Below are positions 6,431 to 7,775 of a stretch of DNA of 7,775 nt, piece after piece; within the stretch, counting starts at the first letter, position 1; every line of letters starts with the position of its first letter. A model generated the notes under the pieces. It saw only the letters and a program-made list of their open reading frames with translations, was not told where the DNA came from and searched no databases. The stretch covers positions 1 through 7,775 of the forward strand of contig CATMIM010000042.1 in the NCBI GenBank assembly GCA_950068635.1, in the 5' to 3' direction. The stretch comes from an uncultured Candidatus Poseidoniales archaeon. GTDB lineage: Archaea > Thermoplasmatota > Poseidoniia > Poseidoniales > Thalassarchaeaceae. The position numbers and the translations under genes are program-made.

Positions 6431-7012
6431 TCATTCCTCGAGCAAGTCGAGGGTCACATCCAGGATGCCGTTGTTCAGTTCCCACTCGACGACATCAGAG
6501 CACGCTTGTGCCAATTGGAATCTGCGCAGTGGATGGGGGCGCCCTTCGGCCATCAGGTTGAGGCAGGTGCCCTCCGTTGTGAGGTTGAGTTCGACAGCGG
6601 CCGACTCATCGGTCAGATGCCGCGAGATGTCGAGCGTGAGGTTCATCCTGCCGTCATCGATGTAGACATCCGCCTCCGGAATCTCGTGCGTCTCATCCGC
6701 CTTTTGATCCTCCTCGGAAGCCTCTACTTCCACGGGTGGACTGGATTTCCTCTTCGCCTTCGTCAACTCTCCTTGGAGCGTCTTCGCCAGGTCGTTCAGG
6801 CTCGCTTGCAGGTTGAGTTCGATGTTGTCTCCCTTCTTGAGTTGCTCAGGGTCGATGCCCGCCTGTTCGAGTTGCACACGGATCTGTTCCATCATGCCCT
6901 TGAGCGCGGCGACATCGAGGTCCATGCCCATGTCCTGGAACATCGTGGACAACTGTTCGAGCAGTTGCTCCTCCCAATCCTCGCCACCGGCTGTGAATCG
7001 CTCTCCTGCCAT
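6431..7012 (-). CDS. putative small heat-shock-like protein with helical N-terminus, upstream of dnaK
   Basis: This 193-residue protein has no family I recognise by name. Residues about 13-60 are acidic, amphipathic and Met/Gln/Leu-rich, probably helical or coiled coil. Residues about 84-112 form a charged low-complexity linker. The last 80 residues read like a degenerate alpha-crystallin domain: ADVYIDDGRMNLTLDIS (beta2-3), AVELNLTTEGTCLNLMAEG, RRFQL, and NNGILDVTL at 180-188, which resembles the Hsp20 signature NGVLTVTL. The usual C-terminal I-x-I tail is missing; the protein ends in DLLEE. Small Hsps hold unfolded clients for Hsp70, and the gene precedes dnaK by 26 bases on the same strand, which supports the idea. 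I chose ATG 7012 because it lies about 31 bases after a TATA-like box; GTG 7024 would add four residues. Alternatives are a DnaK cofactor or an unrelated beta-sandwich. The Hsp20 relation is inference from pattern. Confidence 0.6.
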   Translation of the reverse strand: MAGERFTAGGEDWEEQLLEQLSTMFQDMGMDLDVAALKGMMEQIRVQLEQAGIDPEQLKKGDNIELNLQASLNDLAKTLQGELTKAKRKSSPPVEVEASEEDQKADETHEIPEADVYIDDGRMNLTLDISRHLTDESAAVELNLTTEGTCLNLMAEGRPHPLRRFQLAQACSDVVEWELNNGILDVTLDLLEE

Positions 7013-7038
7013 CTGTTCACCCACTAGTTAACCTGCGG

Positions 7039-7048
7039 TTGTATAGTC
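7039..7048 (-). promoter_or_regulatory. candidate TATA element for the small-Hsp-like/dnaK operon
   Basis: Read on the minus strand this is GACTATACAA, centred about 31 bases before the ATG at 7012, so the message would start near 7017 with a leader of a few bases. The imperfect palindrome TAGTCTAGGCTA (7044-7055, one mismatched pair) overlaps its upstream side, where a transcription factor or repressor would touch. Confidence 0.5.
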
Positions 7049-7060
7049 TAGGCTACCCAC

Positions 7061-7069
7061 TGTATATGA
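7061..7069 (+). promoter_or_regulatory. candidate TATA element facing the thermosome gene
   Basis: TGTATATGA is the best TATA match on the plus strand in the divergent region. It predicts a start near 7090 and a leader of about 130 bases containing three possible hairpins. A weaker alternative, CTTAAG at 7188-7193, is centred about 34 bases before the ATG and would give a short leader. The sequence alone cannot decide between them. Confidence 0.4.
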
Positions 7070-7095
7070 ATCTTAGGCGAAAACAGCCCTCAATC

Positions 7096-7155
7096 GGGGT
7101 CCTGTCCCCTCCTTTGGATGGCCGCGCACGTAGGCGCGTACATGGACACCAAAGG
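7096..7155 (+). promoter_or_regulatory. structured leader: small hairpin plus compound stem-loop
   Basis: GGGG (7096-7099) pairs with CCCC (7106-7109). Then CCTTTGG (7111-7117) pairs exactly with CCAAAGG (7149-7155), enclosing a second exact stem CGCGC (7123-7127) with GCGCG (7134-7138) around ACGTAG. GGATGG also occurs directly repeated at 7116-7121 and 7155-7160. The region has no convincing gene: a 63-codon frame starting at 7039 has no family resemblance and would overlap the promoter. No tRNA fold was seen. A 5' leader structure or an operator is inferred. Confidence 0.45.
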
Positions 7156-7200
7156 GATGGACAACTCATTCGAGCCACCCAGACGGGCTTAAGGCAGGAG

Positions 7201-7226
7201 CATGGGTCGGCGGCACGGTCCCCATG
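7201..7226 (+). promoter_or_regulatory. possible hairpin covering the thermosome start codon
   Basis: CATGGG (7201-7206) is exactly complementary to CCCATG (7221-7226), whose last three bases are the thermosome ATG; the loop is 14 bases. AGGAG at 7196-7200 lies 23 bases before the ATG, too far to act for it. It sits just before a different ATG at 7202 that opens a 13-codon frame ending at 7243, overlapping the thermosome start. Translation control by this element is conjecture. Confidence 0.35.
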
Positions 7227-7775
7227 GTGAGCCCGGAGCATGAATCGCTGCTCAGCGACACCGACCGCGTCGAAGGGCACAGCGCGCTGCGCGACAACGT
7301 GGCGGCGGCCAGCGCGCTCGCGGACGCGGTTCGCAGCACGCTCGGACCGCGCGGCCTAGACAAACTGCTGGTCGACGAGGAGGGGGGAACCCTGGTGACC
7401 AACGACGGCGTCACCGTGCTCGAGACCGCCAAGGTCGAGCACCCGACAGCGAAGATGCTGATCTCGACGGCGAGCGCACAGGATGCGCAAGCGCGCGACG
7501 GCACCACGACGACTGTGCTGCTCATCGCCGAACTGCTGCAGAACGGGCTGGAGCTCGTGGAGCGAGGTGTCCATCCTGCCATCATCTGCAACGGCTGGAA
7601 CATCGCGCTGGAGCACGCTACGGCCGAACTGAGGGAACTCGCCCGCGCCCTGTCTGGCGACGACGACCTGCTGCATGCGGTACGCACCTCATTGGCGGGC
7701 AAGTTGGACGAGGGCGTGCGCGAGAACCTGTCACGACTGGCTGTGCAGGCGGCCCATGCGATCGCGACTGAATCT
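7224..7775 (+). CDS. thermosome-family group II chaperonin subunit, N-terminal part (runs off right edge)
   Basis: The visible 184 residues cover the first equatorial portion of an archaeal group II chaperonin, a two-ring ATP-driven folding chamber. Landmarks are VRSTLGPRGLDKLLVD (36-51), TNDGVTVL (59-66), EHPTAKML (72-79) and DGTTTT (92-97) with the catalytic-loop aspartate Asp92. The normally near-invariant GDGTT is RDGTT here (Arg91), and the preceding Glu-rich stretch is replaced by AQDAQA, so this is a divergent paralogue. About 25-30 residues precede the first conserved helix, similar to the family. The start is ATG 7224; GTG 7227 is the only other choice, and an in-frame TAG at 7131 bounds the frame with no other start codon between. 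There is no usable Shine-Dalgarno. The gene points away from the small-Hsp/dnaK operon and probably shares its control region. Confidence 0.92.
   Translation, partial: MVSPEHESLLSDTDRVEGHSALRDNVAAASALADAVRSTLGPRGLDKLLVDEEGGTLVTNDGVTVLETAKVEHPTAKMLISTASAQDAQARDGTTTTVLLIAELLQNGLELVERGVHPAIICNGWNIALEHATAELRELARALSGDDDLLHAVRTSLAGKLDEGVRENLSRLAVQAAHAIATES

Noticed and set aside
6422..7027. Plus-strand 201-codon frame covering the small-Hsp-like gene
   Set aside because: It has similar length to the minus frame, but the minus frame has a promoter, operon spacing with dnaK and an Hsp20-like pattern, while the plus frame is His/Arg/Leu-rich with no motif.
7039..7230. Plus-strand 63-codon frame in the divergent region
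   Set aside because: It begins within the promoter elements, has no family resemblance and no Shine-Dalgarno, and overlaps the thermosome start. The stem-loops explain the sequence better.
1..7775. tRNA or rRNA genes, CRISPR arrays, insertion sequences or other mobile elements
   Set aside because: I looked for cloverleaf-like folds in the gaps, regularly spaced repeats, transposase motifs and terminal inverted repeats, and found none. Non-coding space is limited to short gaps and the 211-base divergent region.

Overview
The window looks archaeal. Its right end carries the start of a group II chaperonin (thermosome), the candidate promoters are TATA-like elements 25-30 bases before start codons, and several genes seem leaderless or nearly so. 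A bacterial-type DnaK lacking the N-terminal-lobe insert, an M17 aminopeptidase, a secreted M14 carboxypeptidase and polyamine genes sit beside it. Base composition is about 60% GC. This mix fits a marine planktonic euryarchaeon of the Marine Group II (Poseidoniales) kind, but no marker here proves that, and the assignment is inference.

Layout. (1) Bases 1-180, minus strand: the N-terminus of a gene cut by the window edge. It has a signal peptide and a stretch matching the N-terminal conserved region of SoxA, the diheme cytochrome of thiosulfate oxidation. It is lower in GC and abuts the next gene with almost no spacer. (2) 196-1521, plus strand: a SpeD-family pyruvoyl decarboxylase followed, with no spacer, by a deoxyhypusine-synthase-like protein; together they form a polyamine (or polyamine-to-protein) unit. 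(3) 1565-2932, plus: a membrane-anchored extracellular M14 zinc carboxypeptidase behind a perfect 8-3-8 dyad. (4) 3009-4508, plus: a leucyl aminopeptidase (M17) with its own TATA-like element. It could act inside the cell on peptides of the kind the M14 enzyme trims outside, so the pair suggests protein scavenging. (5) 4518-7012, minus: a two-gene chaperone operon, with a protein bearing a degenerate small-heat-shock (alpha-crystallin-like) domain followed by dnaK. It converges on pepA, and the two stop codons are 9 bases apart across two hairpins. (6) 7013-7223: a divergent control region between two chaperone units, with TATA-like elements facing both ways and three potential hairpins in the thermosome leader. 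(7) 7224 to the right edge, plus: a divergent thermosome-family subunit, cut by the window.

The most interesting points are the chaperone island (small-Hsp-like protein, DnaK and a chaperonin around one structured control region), the non-canonical residues in both polyamine genes, and the SoxA-like fragment butted against speD.
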